Assembly (NCBI RefSeq): GCF_015291705.1
Contig: NZ_CP030050.1
Coordinates: forward strand, 5,704,001-5,768,000
Direction: 5' to 3'
DNA: 64,000 nucleotides
From: Bradyrhizobium arachidis
GTDB lineage: Bacteria > Pseudomonadota > Alphaproteobacteria > Rhizobiales > Xanthobacteraceae
Shown one piece after another: positions 37,721 through 47,839 of this stretch (position 1 is its first letter; each line of letters starts with the position of its first letter). The notes under the pieces were generated by a model. That model was not told the origin of the DNA and made no database searches. It was given only the letters and a program-made list of their open reading frames with translations. A program made the position numbers and the translations under genes.

Positions 37721-38640
37721 GCGTATCTGATCCTTGGATCGATCACGCCGTAGAGCACGTCGATCAAGAGATTGATCGCGAGAAAGGCCAGCACCACCAC
37801 GAGAATGGAGCCCTGAACCGCCGGAATGTCGCGCTGAAGGACACTGTCGACAAGCAGCGAGCCGATGCCCGGCCAGGAGAACAGTTTCTCGACGACGACG
37901 GCCTGCCCCATCAGACCGCCGAACTGCAGGCCGACGGTGGTGAGAATGATGACGAGCGCGTTGCGCATCACGTGCCATCTCACGACACGGGTCTCGCTCA
38001 TGCCCTTGGAGCGCGCGGTGCGGACGAAATCCGCGGTCATGATCTCGAGGACCGCGGCGCGCGTCGTGCGGGCAAACAGCGCCATCGGCGAGACGCCAAG
38101 CGTCACGGCCGGCAGCAGCAGATATTGCAGTCCCCCGTCGCCATAGCCGAAACTCGGCAGCCAGCCGAGCTTCAACGCGAACAGATACATCAGCACCAGG
38201 CCGAGCCAGAACTTGGCGATGGAAAGACCCGACACCGCCACCACCATGGCAAGCGTATCGACGATGCCGCCGGGCCTCAGCGCGGCGACGAAGCCAAGCG
38301 GCACGCCGATCAGAATCGCAAACGCCATGGCAGCGAAGATCAGCTGCAGCGTCGGCCATGCCCGTTTGGCGATCATGGTGATAACAGGCTCGCGGGTCCG
38401 GAACGAGGTGCCGAAATCGCCTGTCGCGAGCTTGGCGATGTAGGCGCCGAACCGCACATAGACGGGATCATCGAGACCTAGCTGCTTTTTCATGCGCAGC
38501 TCGACCTGCGGATCGCTGTCGTCGCTCATGCTCGAGACGATACTGCCGGGCACGACGCTGAACAGCACGAAGACCAGTAGCACGACGGCGAGCACGGTCG
38601 GAATGGTTTGCAGCAGGCGACGGAGCAGGAACGAGAGCAT
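37717..38640 (-). CDS. peptide-type ABC transporter permease (DppB-like)
   Basis: A 307-residue inner-membrane permease starting MLSFLLRRLLQTIPTVLAVV, the standard DppB opening, with six TMs. Its EAA loop region is DFVRTARSKGMSETRVVRWH, followed by VEKLFSWPGIGSLLVDSVLQ. It pairs with the DppC-like permease with a four-base overlap and is separated from the binding protein by 60 bases. Confidence 0.92.
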   Translation of the reverse strand: MLSFLLRRLLQTIPTVLAVVLLVFVLFSVVPGSIVSSMSDDSDPQVELRMKKQLGLDDPVYVRFGAYIAKLATGDFGTSFRTREPVITMIAKRAWPTLQLIFAAMAFAILIGVPLGFVAALRPGGIVDTLAMVVAVSGLSIAKFWLGLVLMYLFALKLGWLPSFGYGDGGLQYLLLPAVTLGVSPMALFARTTRAAVLEIMTADFVRTARSKGMSETRVVRWHVMRNALVIILTTVGLQFGGLMGQAVVVEKLFSWPGIGSLLVDSVLQRDIPAVQGSILVVVLAFLAINLLIDVLYGVIDPRIRYA

Positions 38641-38700
38641 CTCAAGCTTTCCTCTCTCCCTGCATCGTTCGGCGCGATGGAGGGAGCGCGAGAGCGTATG

Positions 38701-40287
38701 TCACTTCGCGGGCGAGGTCTCGTCGACCCAGAGGTCCTCGACGTTCTGATGGGTCAGCTCTGTCGCATTCAGCTGAACGCCCTTGAGCCACGGCTGCACC
38801 GCCATCACCGCCTTGTTGTAGTTGAAGAACCAGACCGGCGCCTCCTCGTAGAGCAGCGCATTGGCCTTTTGCAGCAGCTCGGTGCGCTTTGCGGCGTCGT
38901 CGGCCTGCCCGGCCGCATCGATCAGCTTGTCGAACTCCGGGTTCTTGTAGTTCATGTAGTTGCAGGCCGGCTGCGGCGTCGACGAGTGGAAGCATTTGAG
39001 CGCGGCCTGGGGATCCGGGCCGCTCTGCTGGGAGTAGATGAAGGCCTGGTAGTCGCCGCTGCGAACCACTTCGGCCAGTACCGCGGTCTCGACCTGCTTG
39101 ACCTTCGCCTTGATGCCGACCTTGTCGAGCATCGGGATCACGGCCGAGACGATCGGCAGGCCCCAGCTTTCGTTCTGGCTGGTGGTCCATTCGAACTCGA
39201 AGCCGGAGGGATAGCCCGCCTCGCTCAGCAGCTGCTTGGCCTTGGCGGGATCGTAGGGGTACGGCTTCATCGCCTTGTCGTAGGCGGGCGAGGTCAGCGG
39301 CAGCCAGCTGGTGGCGCGATAGGCCTTGCCCTTGACCAGCTTGTTGATGATCAGGTCGGTGTCGATCGCGTAGTTGATCGCCTGCCGGACCCGCTTGTCG
39401 GCGAACGGCTTGAAGGCGGGATTCATGCCCATGTAGCGCGTGAAGACCTCGGCGACCTCGACGATGGTGCCCTTGAGATTGGCGTCGGACTGGTAGGCGA
39501 CGTATTGCGCAGGTCCCAGCACCGAGGTGTCGATCTCCTTGTTGCGGAAGGCGACGTCGCGCGCCGCGGCCTCGGCCATGATCGACACGACGATCTTGTC
39601 GGCGTAGGGCTTGCCGGGCTTGTAGAACCGGTCCCACCGCTCCAGCACGATGCGCGATCCCGGCACATGCTCGACGAATTTGAACGGCCCGAGGCCGATC
39701 GGATGCTGGATGAAGCTGTCCTTGGCGGCCTCGTCGGCGGGATAGATCGAGGTCAGCGCGGTGAAGAAGTAGAAGCCCGGATCGACCTTCTCGGTCAGCT
39801 TCATCTCGAGGGTGAAGTCGTCGATCTTCTTCAGGCCGGAGATTTCCTTGGCCTGGCCCTTCTCGACCGCAGCCGCCCCCTCGATCACGCGGACGAAGCG
39901 CGCGCCGGGAAAGGCCTTGGTGCCGTCCATGATGCGGTTGAAGGACCAGATGATGTCGTCGGCCGTCATCCTGCGGCCATTGTGGAAATACGCGTCGTCG
40001 CGGAGCTTGAAGGTGTAGACGAGACCGCCGCCCGAGACGACGACCTCCTTGGCAAGCTCCGGAACCGGCTTTCCTTCCGCGGAATCCCAGATGTAGAGCG
40101 AGCGATGCAGGGCCTTGGCGTAGATCTCGTCCTGAGCGCGCTGCGTGGTGTGAATGTCGAGACTGGTGAAGCTCGAGCCGTAAGGCGCGGTCATGCGGAT
40201 GGTTCCGCCCTTGCGCGGGGTCTGGGCCTCAACGGATCCGGTGAGCGCCAGTGCCAAACCCGCGACGATCGCAATCATCCTGAACAT
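38701..40287 (-). CDS. peptide-type ABC transporter substrate-binding protein
   Basis: A 528-residue family 5 extracellular solute-binding protein with signal peptide MFRMIAIVAGLALALTGSVE. Conserved parts include VYTFKLRDDAYFHNGRRMTA, the SBP_bac_5 signature region, and VRQAINYAIDTDLIINKLVK. It probably binds a peptide, opine or similar compound; ligand specificity cannot be read. The ATG at 40287 (or 40290) sits after GGGGGA. First gene of the operon, divergent from the exported protein at 40548. Confidence 0.88.
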   Translation of the reverse strand: MFRMIAIVAGLALALTGSVEAQTPRKGGTIRMTAPYGSSFTSLDIHTTQRAQDEIYAKALHRSLYIWDSAEGKPVPELAKEVVVSGGGLVYTFKLRDDAYFHNGRRMTADDIIWSFNRIMDGTKAFPGARFVRVIEGAAAVEKGQAKEISGLKKIDDFTLEMKLTEKVDPGFYFFTALTSIYPADEAAKDSFIQHPIGLGPFKFVEHVPGSRIVLERWDRFYKPGKPYADKIVVSIMAEAAARDVAFRNKEIDTSVLGPAQYVAYQSDANLKGTIVEVAEVFTRYMGMNPAFKPFADKRVRQAINYAIDTDLIINKLVKGKAYRATSWLPLTSPAYDKAMKPYPYDPAKAKQLLSEAGYPSGFEFEWTTSQNESWGLPIVSAVIPMLDKVGIKAKVKQVETAVLAEVVRSGDYQAFIYSQQSGPDPQAALKCFHSSTPQPACNYMNYKNPEFDKLIDAAGQADDAAKRTELLQKANALLYEEAPVWFFNYNKAVMAVQPWLKGVQLNATELTHQNVEDLWVDETSPAK

Positions 40288-40547
40288 CATGTGTCCCCCA
40301 ACAACGCAGGCATTCCGATCAGGGATTTGATCATTCGTCGGCCGTCGAACGCAAGCTTCGTTTTGATGGCGACCGATGCCGGTTCCGGAAGGCCGCGATG
40401 CAGACCTCGGTCGGGTTGCATCCCCCGCCGATGCAAGCCGCCGATTGACGCGGTGCGTCATCGGGCGACCAGGGCCAGTGAACATTTTTCGCGATCGACG
40501 CGACCAAGCTCAGGATCGTTATCTGAGCCCCAGGGATCGCGGAAAAA

Positions 40548-41432
40548 ATGAAGCGTCGAACGTTAGGTATCTTGGTCGCCGGCAGCCTGGTCGCTGCAAC
40601 AGCGGCGATGGCGATCCCCGTCACGCCGGACCCTGCCCGGGACAATCCGACTGACACCATCCACGCCGGCTGGTCCCACACCTCGCGATCAAACGGGTAT
40701 GTCGACGATACCTGGTGGGCGGTCAGGGACCGTTGCGCCCCCGACTATCTCGGTGAGCGCCTGCTCTGCAACGCCGTTGGCGGGCTGGCACGGGCCACAA
40801 GCCGGACCTTCGAGGGCAAGATGTCTGAATATGTGGGTCTGCCGCTCCCCGACGGCTGGGGCCTGATGACCGCGAAGAATTCGCCCTTCATCCGGTCGTC
40901 TCACGTCGAGACGCCGCTCGATCTCAAGGCCGTGCTCGGCTTCTATCGCGCCGCACTCGGCGGGCGCGGCTGGGAGGAGAATGACGGCGCGGCGGTCGAG
41001 CCCGATCGGGCCGTGATCGCCTTCACGACTTCAGATGGACCGGCCTCGCTCCGGCTCACCCGTCAGGATGGCAAGACCACCGCAGATCTTTCGCTGCGCA
41101 AGCCGGCGGTCGCGACATCAGGCATTCTGCCCGAGCCGGGGCAAGTGAGGCTGTTGCTCGGTAACAAGACCGATCAAGCGGCCGAAATCACCGTCAATGA
41201 GCGAACCATCAAGCTGGCGGCGCGCGCCGGAGAAAAACTGGCGCACTCCGACGCTGCTGCGGGCGAATTGCCTGATAGCCAGAAGATCGATCTGCCGCCG
41301 GGCAGGTACAAGGTCATCATCAAGCCGGACGGTAGCGCGGCGCAGAAGCGCGAGTTCGAGGTTGCGGCCAACGAGACCTGGGGCCTGCTGGTTGGCCCGG
41401 ACGGCGTCCCGCTGCCGATGCGGCTGTATTGA
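40548..41432 (+). CDS. exported protein of unknown function
   Basis: A 294-residue protein with a signal peptide (MKRRTLGILVAGSLVAATAA, then MAIPVTP). The first half has four cysteine-spaced turns (RDRCAPDYLGERLLCNAVGG). The middle (ETPLDLKAVLGFYRAALGGR, GWEENDGAAV) resembles a short lipoprotein-like domain seen in many exported proteins. The end resembles a beta-sandwich (IDLPPGRYKVIIKPDGSAAQ). I do not recognise a family and the neighbours give no clue. Confidence 0.6.
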   Translation: MKRRTLGILVAGSLVAATAAMAIPVTPDPARDNPTDTIHAGWSHTSRSNGYVDDTWWAVRDRCAPDYLGERLLCNAVGGLARATSRTFEGKMSEYVGLPLPDGWGLMTAKNSPFIRSSHVETPLDLKAVLGFYRAALGGRGWEENDGAAVEPDRAVIAFTTSDGPASLRLTRQDGKTTADLSLRKPAVATSGILPEPGQVRLLLGNKTDQAAEITVNERTIKLAARAGEKLAHSDAAAGELPDSQKIDLPPGRYKVIIKPDGSAAQKREFEVAANETWGLLVGPDGVPLPMRLY

Positions 41433-41464
41433 GGCGCGACGATCCCTCACCTCGCGCGACGTCT

Positions 41465-42754
41465 TCAGCCTGACAATTCCGGCAGCCAGTCCCGCAGCTT
41501 TCGGGCAGAGCCGGTGACATCAGTGATCGTCCGGAACGCTGGCGCTTCCACCATCATCCCGCGCGCGAGCCGCACGGCGCGGGCTTCGCTGATCGCCCGC
41601 GTCTTCGGGTTCTCGATCAGCTCGAAATCGATGTTGTGGGCGAGGCCGAAGATGCGGCGGATGGTCTTGGCGGCGGCGAAGCCGACCGTGTCGGTGAAAA
41701 GCCGCTGCATGTAGGCTTGCCGCTCGGCCTCGAGGCGCATCGCGCCCTTCTCGCCGGTAAAGAGTGAGACCGGATAGGCATCGCCCGTCGGCCCTGCCCG
41801 CCAGAGGTCGAGGAATTTGCGGGCGAACTCGTTCCAGACCTGCTCGACGCTCTCCAGCACCCAGACCTCGAATTCGCGCCTCTCGCCCGGCGTCCGCTCG
41901 TGGCCGGCGGAGGCGAAATAGGCCATCAGCAGATTGGCGAGCACGGCGCCGACGTCGAACCCCATCGGGCCGTAGAACGCGAATTCGGGGTCGATGACGC
42001 GCGTCTGGCTGTCCGTAACCATGATCGAGCCGGTGTGGAGGTCGCCGTGGAGCAGTCCTTCCGGGCTTGCCATGAACTTCAGCTTCAGCCGCGAGATCGC
42101 GACATGCAGCTCCATGTCATCGCGCAAGGATGCGGCGAGGCCATCGAGATAAGGCGCGGTCCAGCGGTTCTGCTCGGCGATGCGGTAGGGATCGGTGAAG
42201 ATCAGGTCCTCGGTGATCTTACAGAGCGCGTGGTTGCCGGCGAACGCAGCGATGCCTTCCTTCTTCTCGGCCGCCGACAGCGCGAGGTCGGAGGTGAAGA
42301 ACAGGGTGCGCGCCATGAAGGTGGTGATGTCGTCGACGAAGCGCGGATAGTGGGTTGCCGCGACGAGCCCCTTGCGCATGATGATGTGCGGCTCGAGCAG
42401 CTCCATCACCGTCAGCGCCAGCGTCTCGTTGTGGTGCAGCAGCGCCGGCACGAGCCCGGGCGCGAGCTCGGCCTGCCGGGACAAGGCCAGGAATTCGTAG
42501 TGAGCCCGCGACAGGGGCAGCGGCCAGCTCTCGCCGACGAGCCGGACGTAAGGCAGCGCCTGCTTCACCGCGATGCCGCCGCGCGCACCCTTGACGATGA
42601 AGACGAGGTTGAGATTGCCGTCGCCGACCTCGGTGATGGCCCAGGCGGCCGGCTCGCCGCCGAGGAGCGCTGTGATGTCAGGCAGGCCCGCGAGATAGTC
42701 CCGCAAGGCCGCCTCATGCAGAATCCGATAGTCCCCCGCCTGCCCTTGCGTCAT
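41465..42754 (-). CDS. mtnK: 5-methylthioribose kinase
   Basis: A 429-residue kinase of the APH-like fold that phosphorylates S-methyl-5-thioribose in methionine salvage. Diagnostic motifs: ITEVGDGNLNLVFIV (nucleotide loop), LLHGDLHTGSIMV (catalytic Asp region) and VIDPEFAFYGPMGFDVGAVL (metal-binding). Length matches MtnK. It usually pairs with mtnA (isomerase); no mtnA is seen in this window. It is the last gene in a run of short minus-strand genes behind the nuo tail. Confidence 0.92.
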   Translation of the reverse strand: MTQGQAGDYRILHEAALRDYLAGLPDITALLGGEPAAWAITEVGDGNLNLVFIVKGARGGIAVKQALPYVRLVGESWPLPLSRAHYEFLALSRQAELAPGLVPALLHHNETLALTVMELLEPHIIMRKGLVAATHYPRFVDDITTFMARTLFFTSDLALSAAEKKEGIAAFAGNHALCKITEDLIFTDPYRIAEQNRWTAPYLDGLAASLRDDMELHVAISRLKLKFMASPEGLLHGDLHTGSIMVTDSQTRVIDPEFAFYGPMGFDVGAVLANLLMAYFASAGHERTPGERREFEVWVLESVEQVWNEFARKFLDLWRAGPTGDAYPVSLFTGEKGAMRLEAERQAYMQRLFTDTVGFAAAKTIRRIFGLAHNIDFELIENPKTRAISEARAVRLARGMMVEAPAFRTITDVTGSARKLRDWLPELSG

Positions 42755-42787
42755 GACGATCCCATCCCATCTGTAGAGACCGGATCG

Positions 42788-43135
42788 TTACTCCCGCTCC
42801 AGGAAGCTCGAGCCGATCTCGGCCTTTCTTTTGATCGGATCGTAATCGCAATAGACGAGGTCCGCCACCAGCGTGTAGCTGGCGCTGATGTTGTATTTGT
42901 CGAGCTTGACCGAGTTCAGCCCGATCACCGAGGTGCTCTTGCCGCCGTTCCACTTGAACGGCGTCGAGCTCTTGGCCTGCTCGCAGGCCATCACCGCCTC
43001 GTTGAAGACGTAGCCCTCGACGAACGCCTTCAGGGTGCGCACCTGCGCCGCCATCCTCCATTCGAAATAGCCGATGGCCCCGAGCCCCGCGACGATCAGC
43101 ACCAGCAGTGCGACGACGATCCGCTGAAAAGTCAT
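42788..43135 (-). CDS. small membrane-anchored protein, unknown
   Basis: A 115-residue protein with one N-terminal membrane helix (IVVALLVLIVAGLGAIGYF) and a periplasmic part with two cysteines (AVMACEQAKSSTPF, VADLVYCDYDPIKRKAEIGS). The ATG at 43135 has GGGGGGAA upstream. It lies between DUF1467 and mtnK with short gaps, so probably co-transcribed. No known family. Confidence 0.6.
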   Translation of the reverse strand: MTFQRIVVALLVLIVAGLGAIGYFEWRMAAQVRTLKAFVEGYVFNEAVMACEQAKSSTPFKWNGGKSTSVIGLNSVKLDKYNISASYTLVADLVYCDYDPIKRKAEIGSSFLERE

Positions 43136-43170
43136 TCGTTCCCCCCGAAACAACGACGCAAATCAAAAAC

Positions 43171-43446
43171 CTAGAACGGCATTCCCATCAATTTCGACAG
43201 GCGCTCGATCGAAAGATAGCCGGCGTGATAGGCGGCCATGCCGAGGCCGTAGATGATCGCCGAGATGATCGTGGTCCAGATCAGCTTGCGGCCCATCCGG
43301 GTCAGGATCGGGGCGCCGGGATCGGTGCCGGGCGCGCCGACGCCGTCCTCATGCTGGCTGCGCACGCCGAACGGCAGCGTCAGGAACAGCGCGATCCACC
43401 AGATGACGAAGTAGATCGCGATCGCGGTCGATATCTGGATGGCCAT
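43171..43446 (-). CDS. DUF1467 family membrane protein
   Basis: A 91-residue protein with two membrane helices (IAIYFVIWWIALFLTLPFGV and IWTTIISAIIYGLGMAAY) joined by a hydrophilic loop. The IYFVIWWI...LPFGVRSQ motif is the DUF1467 signature, found next to mce and rnj in many Rhizobiales. Function unknown. It follows mce by nine bases. Confidence 0.85.
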   Translation of the reverse strand: MAIQISTAIAIYFVIWWIALFLTLPFGVRSQHEDGVGAPGTDPGAPILTRMGRKLIWTTIISAIIYGLGMAAYHAGYLSIERLSKLMGMPF

Positions 43447-43455
43447 GGGGCGGCC

Positions 43456-43860
<405 letters not shown>

Positions 43861-43902
43861 GTTTCTTCTCCCTCAAGGCATGATCCGGAGACCACGCCCA
43901 AT

Positions 43903-45576
43903 CTACACTGTCAGGACATGTACCAGACAGGGGGGCTTTTTGCCCCAATGTTCGTTGATCACGGCACGGACGGCGCGGCGCACCGATTCACCCAGCGCGT
44001 CCGGATCGCGCCGGCGCGCCCGCGGCAGGCCCTCGATGGTGGACATCACGGCGTCGAAGACGATGTCGTCAAAGGCCTCGCCGGCCCTGTTCTTCTCGGG
44101 GATGCCGACCAGATCGACCTCGGGATCGTCGGCGAGCTCGCCCTGCTCGGTCATGGCGATGGCGACGAAGGCGCAGCCGGAGAACGCCATGCGGCGTCGC
44201 TCGATCACGGCGCGGGACTTGGAGTCCTCCAGGATCGTGCCGTCCTTGTAGAGACGGCCCGACGGCACCTCGCCGACCACGCCGGGATCGCCCGGGCCGA
44301 GCTTGACGAGGTCGCCATTGCGGACGACCAGGACGCGCGGCACGCCGGCGGCGCGCGCGAGCTTGGCGTGCTCGTTCAGGTGCAGGGCCTCGCCATGGAC
44401 GGGGATCAGCAGCTGCGGCTTCACCCAGGAGATCATGTCGCGCAGCTCGTCTCGGCGCGGGTGGCCGGAGACGTGGACCAGATGGTCGCGGTCGGTGAGG
44501 ACCTCGACGCCCTGGAGCACCAGATTGTTGATGATCGAGCCGACCGCCTTCTCGTTGCCGGGAATGGTGCGCGAGGAGAAGATCACGCTGTCGCCGCGGT
44601 TCAGCGTGATCTCGGGATGGTCGTCATTGGCGATGCGCGCCAGCGCGGCGCGCGGCTCGCCCTGGCTGCCGGTGCAGAGCGCCAGCACCTTGTCCTGCGG
44701 CAGATGGCCGTAGACCTCGGGCGAGCGGAAATTCTGCACGCCGTCGAGATAGCCGGTCTCGCGCGCGACCTGCACCACGCGCTCCATGGCGCGGCCGACC
44801 ACGACGACCTCGCGGTCGGCGGCTTTCGCAGCATCGGCGACAGCTTTGATGCGGGCGACATTGGAGGCAAAGGTCGTCACCGCGACGCGGCCCTTGGCGG
44901 CTTTCACCAGGTCTATGATGGTCCGGGCGACCTCGGCTTCGGAAGGCGAGCGGCCGTCGCGCACGGCGTTGGTGGAATCGCCGATCAAGGCGAGCACGCC
45001 CTCCTCGCCGAGCTCCCGCAGCCGCTTCTCGTCGGTGGGACGTCCCAGCGTCGGGGTCGGGTCGATCTTCCAGTCGCCGGTATGCAGCACCGTGCCTGCC
45101 TCGGTGTGGATCGCCAGCGCGTGCGCTTCGGGAATGGAATGCGCGACGGGGATGAACTCGACGTTGAACGGGCCGACGTCGACGCGGCCGCCGGATGGGA
45201 TCACGGTGACCGGGATCTCCGGCGCATTGCGCTCGGCGGCGCATTTGGCCTCGAACAGCGCGGCGCTGAACTGCGTCGCGTAGATCGGGCATTTCAGCTT
45301 CGGCCAGAGGTCGATGATGGCGCCGAAATGGTCCTCGTGGGCATGGGTCAGCACCAGGCCCATCAGGTTCTTGCGTTCCTTCTCCAGGAAGCTGATGTCG
45401 GGCATAATCAGGTCGATGCCCGGCAGATGCTCCTCGTCGCCGAAGGAGACGCCGAGATCGACCGCCAGCCAGGCGCGCTGGTGGCGGTTGCCGAGGCCGT
45501 AGATCGACAGGTTCATGCCGATCTCGCCGACACCGCCGAGCGGCGCAAACACCAGTTCGTCGGGCCTTGCCATCAC
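43903..45576 (-). CDS. rnj: ribonuclease J
   Basis: A 557-residue metallo-beta-lactamase/beta-CASP RNase. The zinc motif HxHxDH is visible in LVLTHAHEDHFGAIIDLWP, with further ligands in VLHTGDWKIDPTP and VHVSGHPRRDELRDMI. RNase J has 5'-to-3' exonuclease and endonuclease activity and helps mature rRNA and degrade mRNA. Its start overlaps the birA stop by four bases. Confidence 0.93.
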   Translation of the reverse strand: MMARPDELVFAPLGGVGEIGMNLSIYGLGNRHQRAWLAVDLGVSFGDEEHLPGIDLIMPDISFLEKERKNLMGLVLTHAHEDHFGAIIDLWPKLKCPIYATQFSAALFEAKCAAERNAPEIPVTVIPSGGRVDVGPFNVEFIPVAHSIPEAHALAIHTEAGTVLHTGDWKIDPTPTLGRPTDEKRLRELGEEGVLALIGDSTNAVRDGRSPSEAEVARTIIDLVKAAKGRVAVTTFASNVARIKAVADAAKAADREVVVVGRAMERVVQVARETGYLDGVQNFRSPEVYGHLPQDKVLALCTGSQGEPRAALARIANDDHPEITLNRGDSVIFSSRTIPGNEKAVGSIINNLVLQGVEVLTDRDHLVHVSGHPRRDELRDMISWVKPQLLIPVHGEALHLNEHAKLARAAGVPRVLVVRNGDLVKLGPGDPGVVGEVPSGRLYKDGTILEDSKSRAVIERRRMAFSGCAFVAIAMTEQGELADDPEVDLVGIPEKNRAGEAFDDIVFDAVMSTIEGLPRARRRDPDALGESVRRAVRAVINEHWGKKPPCLVHVLTV

Positions 45577-46379
45577 GCAGCCCCCACCGAGCGGACCGGG
45601 CCGAAGAACACCTCGCCTGCGGCCACCGGCACAAGGCGGCCCTCCGCGGTGCGGACGATCAGGCAGCCGGTGTCGTCGATGGTGTCAAAAATGCCTTCCA
45701 GCGTCATGGTTCCCGTGTGAATAGCGACGCGCTCGCCAAGGCCGGCGGCGCGCTCCAGCCACAGCTTACGGATTTCGGCAAAGCCGCGGCCATTGTCCCA
45801 AATGCCGCGGAACTCGACCCAGGCGTCGGACAGCGCCGAGAACAGCTCCTCCGCGCCAATCTGGACGCCGAGGGCGGCCAGCGACACCGCGGGCGTCGGC
45901 GTGCCCTCGGGCGCGGCGACGACATTGGTGCCCATGCCGGCGACGACCGCCAGCCGGTCGCCGATGGCCTCGGCCTCGAGCGCGATGCCGACCAGCTTCT
46001 TGCCGCCGGCGAGCACGTCGTTCGGCCATTTCAGGGCATAGCGGGGACGGCCCTCGCCGAGGCGCAAGGCGGCTTCCAGGCTGACCTTCTCCAGCGCCGC
46101 CTCCTGCGCCAGCCCGGCCGCGAACCCGAGGGTGGCGGCGACGGCCGGGGCGACGTCCATGACTTCGAGGATGCTGGCGGCGAGATTGCCCTTGGGTGCG
46201 ATCCAGGCGCGCTGGCGGCGGCCGCGGCCGGCGGTCTGCTCATCCGTGACGAACCACATCGGGCCGCGTTCGCCGGCCCGCGCGTGCTCGATCGCATCGG
46301 TGTTGGTCGAGCCGGTCCGTCCGAAGGCCGCGAGCTTGTAGCCCGCGGACTGTGCGCGAGGACCGAGCGCGAATGCCAT
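45573..46379 (-). CDS. birA: biotin-protein ligase (class I, no DNA-binding domain)
   Basis: A 268-residue enzyme that attaches biotin to carboxylase carrier domains. The biotin/AMP loop is in GRGRRQRAWIAPKGNLAASI and the catalytic KWPND motif in LKWPNDVLAGGKKLVGI. There is no N-terminal winged helix, so it is a group I enzyme that does not act as a repressor. It starts one base after nuoN and overlaps rnj. Confidence 0.92.
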   Translation of the reverse strand: MAFALGPRAQSAGYKLAAFGRTGSTNTDAIEHARAGERGPMWFVTDEQTAGRGRRQRAWIAPKGNLAASILEVMDVAPAVAATLGFAAGLAQEAALEKVSLEAALRLGEGRPRYALKWPNDVLAGGKKLVGIALEAEAIGDRLAVVAGMGTNVVAAPEGTPTPAVSLAALGVQIGAEELFSALSDAWVEFRGIWDNGRGFAEIRKLWLERAAGLGERVAIHTGTMTLEGIFDTIDDTGCLIVRTAEGRLVPVAAGEVFFGPVRSVGAA

Positions 46380-46380
46380 C

Positions 46381-47817
46381 CTAGAACAGCGACTTTGCCG
46401 CGGCGGAGGCGACGCTCACCACCGGACCCGCAAACAGCGCGAACAGCAGGTTGAATACCCCTGTGACCGCCATCACCGTCTTCACCTCGATCCGAACCGG
46501 GTCGACCTGGCCGGCCGGCTCGTCGAAATACATCGTCTTGACGATCGAGAGATAGTAGTAGGCGCCGACGACGCTGGTCAGCACGCCGATGACGGCGAGC
46601 GTGAACAGATTGGCCTTGATGGCGGCGACGAAGACGTACCACTTGCCGAAGAAGCCGGCGAGCGGCGGCACGCCCGCAAGCGAGAACAGCAGCATCGCGA
46701 ACAGGAAGGCGAGCATCGGATTGGTCCGCGACAGACCGGCGAAATCGCTGATCTGCTCCACCGCCTGGCCGTTGCGCTTCATGGCGAGGATGATCGAGAA
46801 CGAGCCGAGCGTCATCGCGACATAGATCACGATGTACATCAGGACGCCTTGCGCGCCCTCCGGCGTGCCGGAGGCGAGACCGACCAGCGCGAAACCCATA
46901 TGGCCGATCGAGGAATAGGCCATCAGGCGCTTGATGTTGGTCTGGCCGATCGCGGCGAAGGAGCCGAGCGCCATCGAGGCGATCGCCACGAACACCAGGA
47001 TCTGCTGCCACTGCGAGACGATGCCCGGGAATGCGGTCAGCGTGACGCGGGTGAAGACGGCGAGCGCGGCCACCTTCGGCGCCGAAGCGAAGAAGGCGGT
47101 GACCGGGGTCGGCGCGCCTTCGTAAACGTCAGGCGTCCACATGTGGAACGGCACGGCCGAGACCTTGAAGCAGAGGCCGGCGAGCAGGAACACCAGGCCG
47201 AACACCAGGCCGACATTCGCCATCGTCGCGGCCTGGGCGATGCCGGTGAAGGTGACGGTGCCGGTGAAGCCATAGATCAGCGAAGCGCCATAGAGCAGCA
47301 TGCCCGAGGACAGCGCGCCGAGCACGAAATACTTCAGGCCGGCTTCGGTCGACTTGGCATTGTCGCGGTTCGAGGCCGCCACGACATAGAGCGCGAGCGA
47401 CATCAGCTCGAGGCCGAGATAGAGCGAGATCAGGTCGCCGGCCGAGATCAGCACCATCATGCCGAGCGTCGAGAGCAGCACCAGGATGGCGTATTCGAAG
47501 ATGCGGCGCGACGGATCGGACAGGAACTCGGCCGACAGGATCAGCGTCGCGGCCGAGCCGATCAGCGCCATGATCTTCATGAAGCGGGCGAAGTCGTCGA
47601 CGATGAAGCTGCCGCCGAACGTCACCTGCTTGCCGGCAGGCTGCGCGTAAGCGAGCACGCCGACCACGACGAGGAGCACGACCGCCAGCGAGGTGACCGC
47701 GCCGGTCGTCCCCTGCCCGCGATAGGCTCCCAGCATCAGAAGCGCCATCGCGCCGACCGCGAGCACGATCTCGGGCAGCACCGGCGCCAGTTGATAACCT
47801 GCAGTCTCAAAGCTCAT
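46381..47817 (-). CDS. nuoN: NADH-quinone oxidoreductase subunit N
   Basis: A 478-residue antiporter-like Complex I subunit with about 14 membrane helices. Typical motifs include FVLGALSSGMLLYGASLIYG, VPFHMWTPDVYEGAPTPVTA and YSSIGHMGFALVGLASG. It is one of the three proton-pumping subunits. Last nuo gene in the operon, followed directly by birA. Confidence 0.95.
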   Translation of the reverse strand: MSFETAGYQLAPVLPEIVLAVGAMALLMLGAYRGQGTTGAVTSLAVVLLVVVGVLAYAQPAGKQVTFGGSFIVDDFARFMKIMALIGSAATLILSAEFLSDPSRRIFEYAILVLLSTLGMMVLISAGDLISLYLGLELMSLALYVVAASNRDNAKSTEAGLKYFVLGALSSGMLLYGASLIYGFTGTVTFTGIAQAATMANVGLVFGLVFLLAGLCFKVSAVPFHMWTPDVYEGAPTPVTAFFASAPKVAALAVFTRVTLTAFPGIVSQWQQILVFVAIASMALGSFAAIGQTNIKRLMAYSSIGHMGFALVGLASGTPEGAQGVLMYIVIYVAMTLGSFSIILAMKRNGQAVEQISDFAGLSRTNPMLAFLFAMLLFSLAGVPPLAGFFGKWYVFVAAIKANLFTLAVIGVLTSVVGAYYYLSIVKTMYFDEPAGQVDPVRIEVKTVMAVTGVFNLLFALFAGPVVSVASAAAKSLF

Positions 47818-47839
47818 GGCGATATCCTGACCTGCCCGA

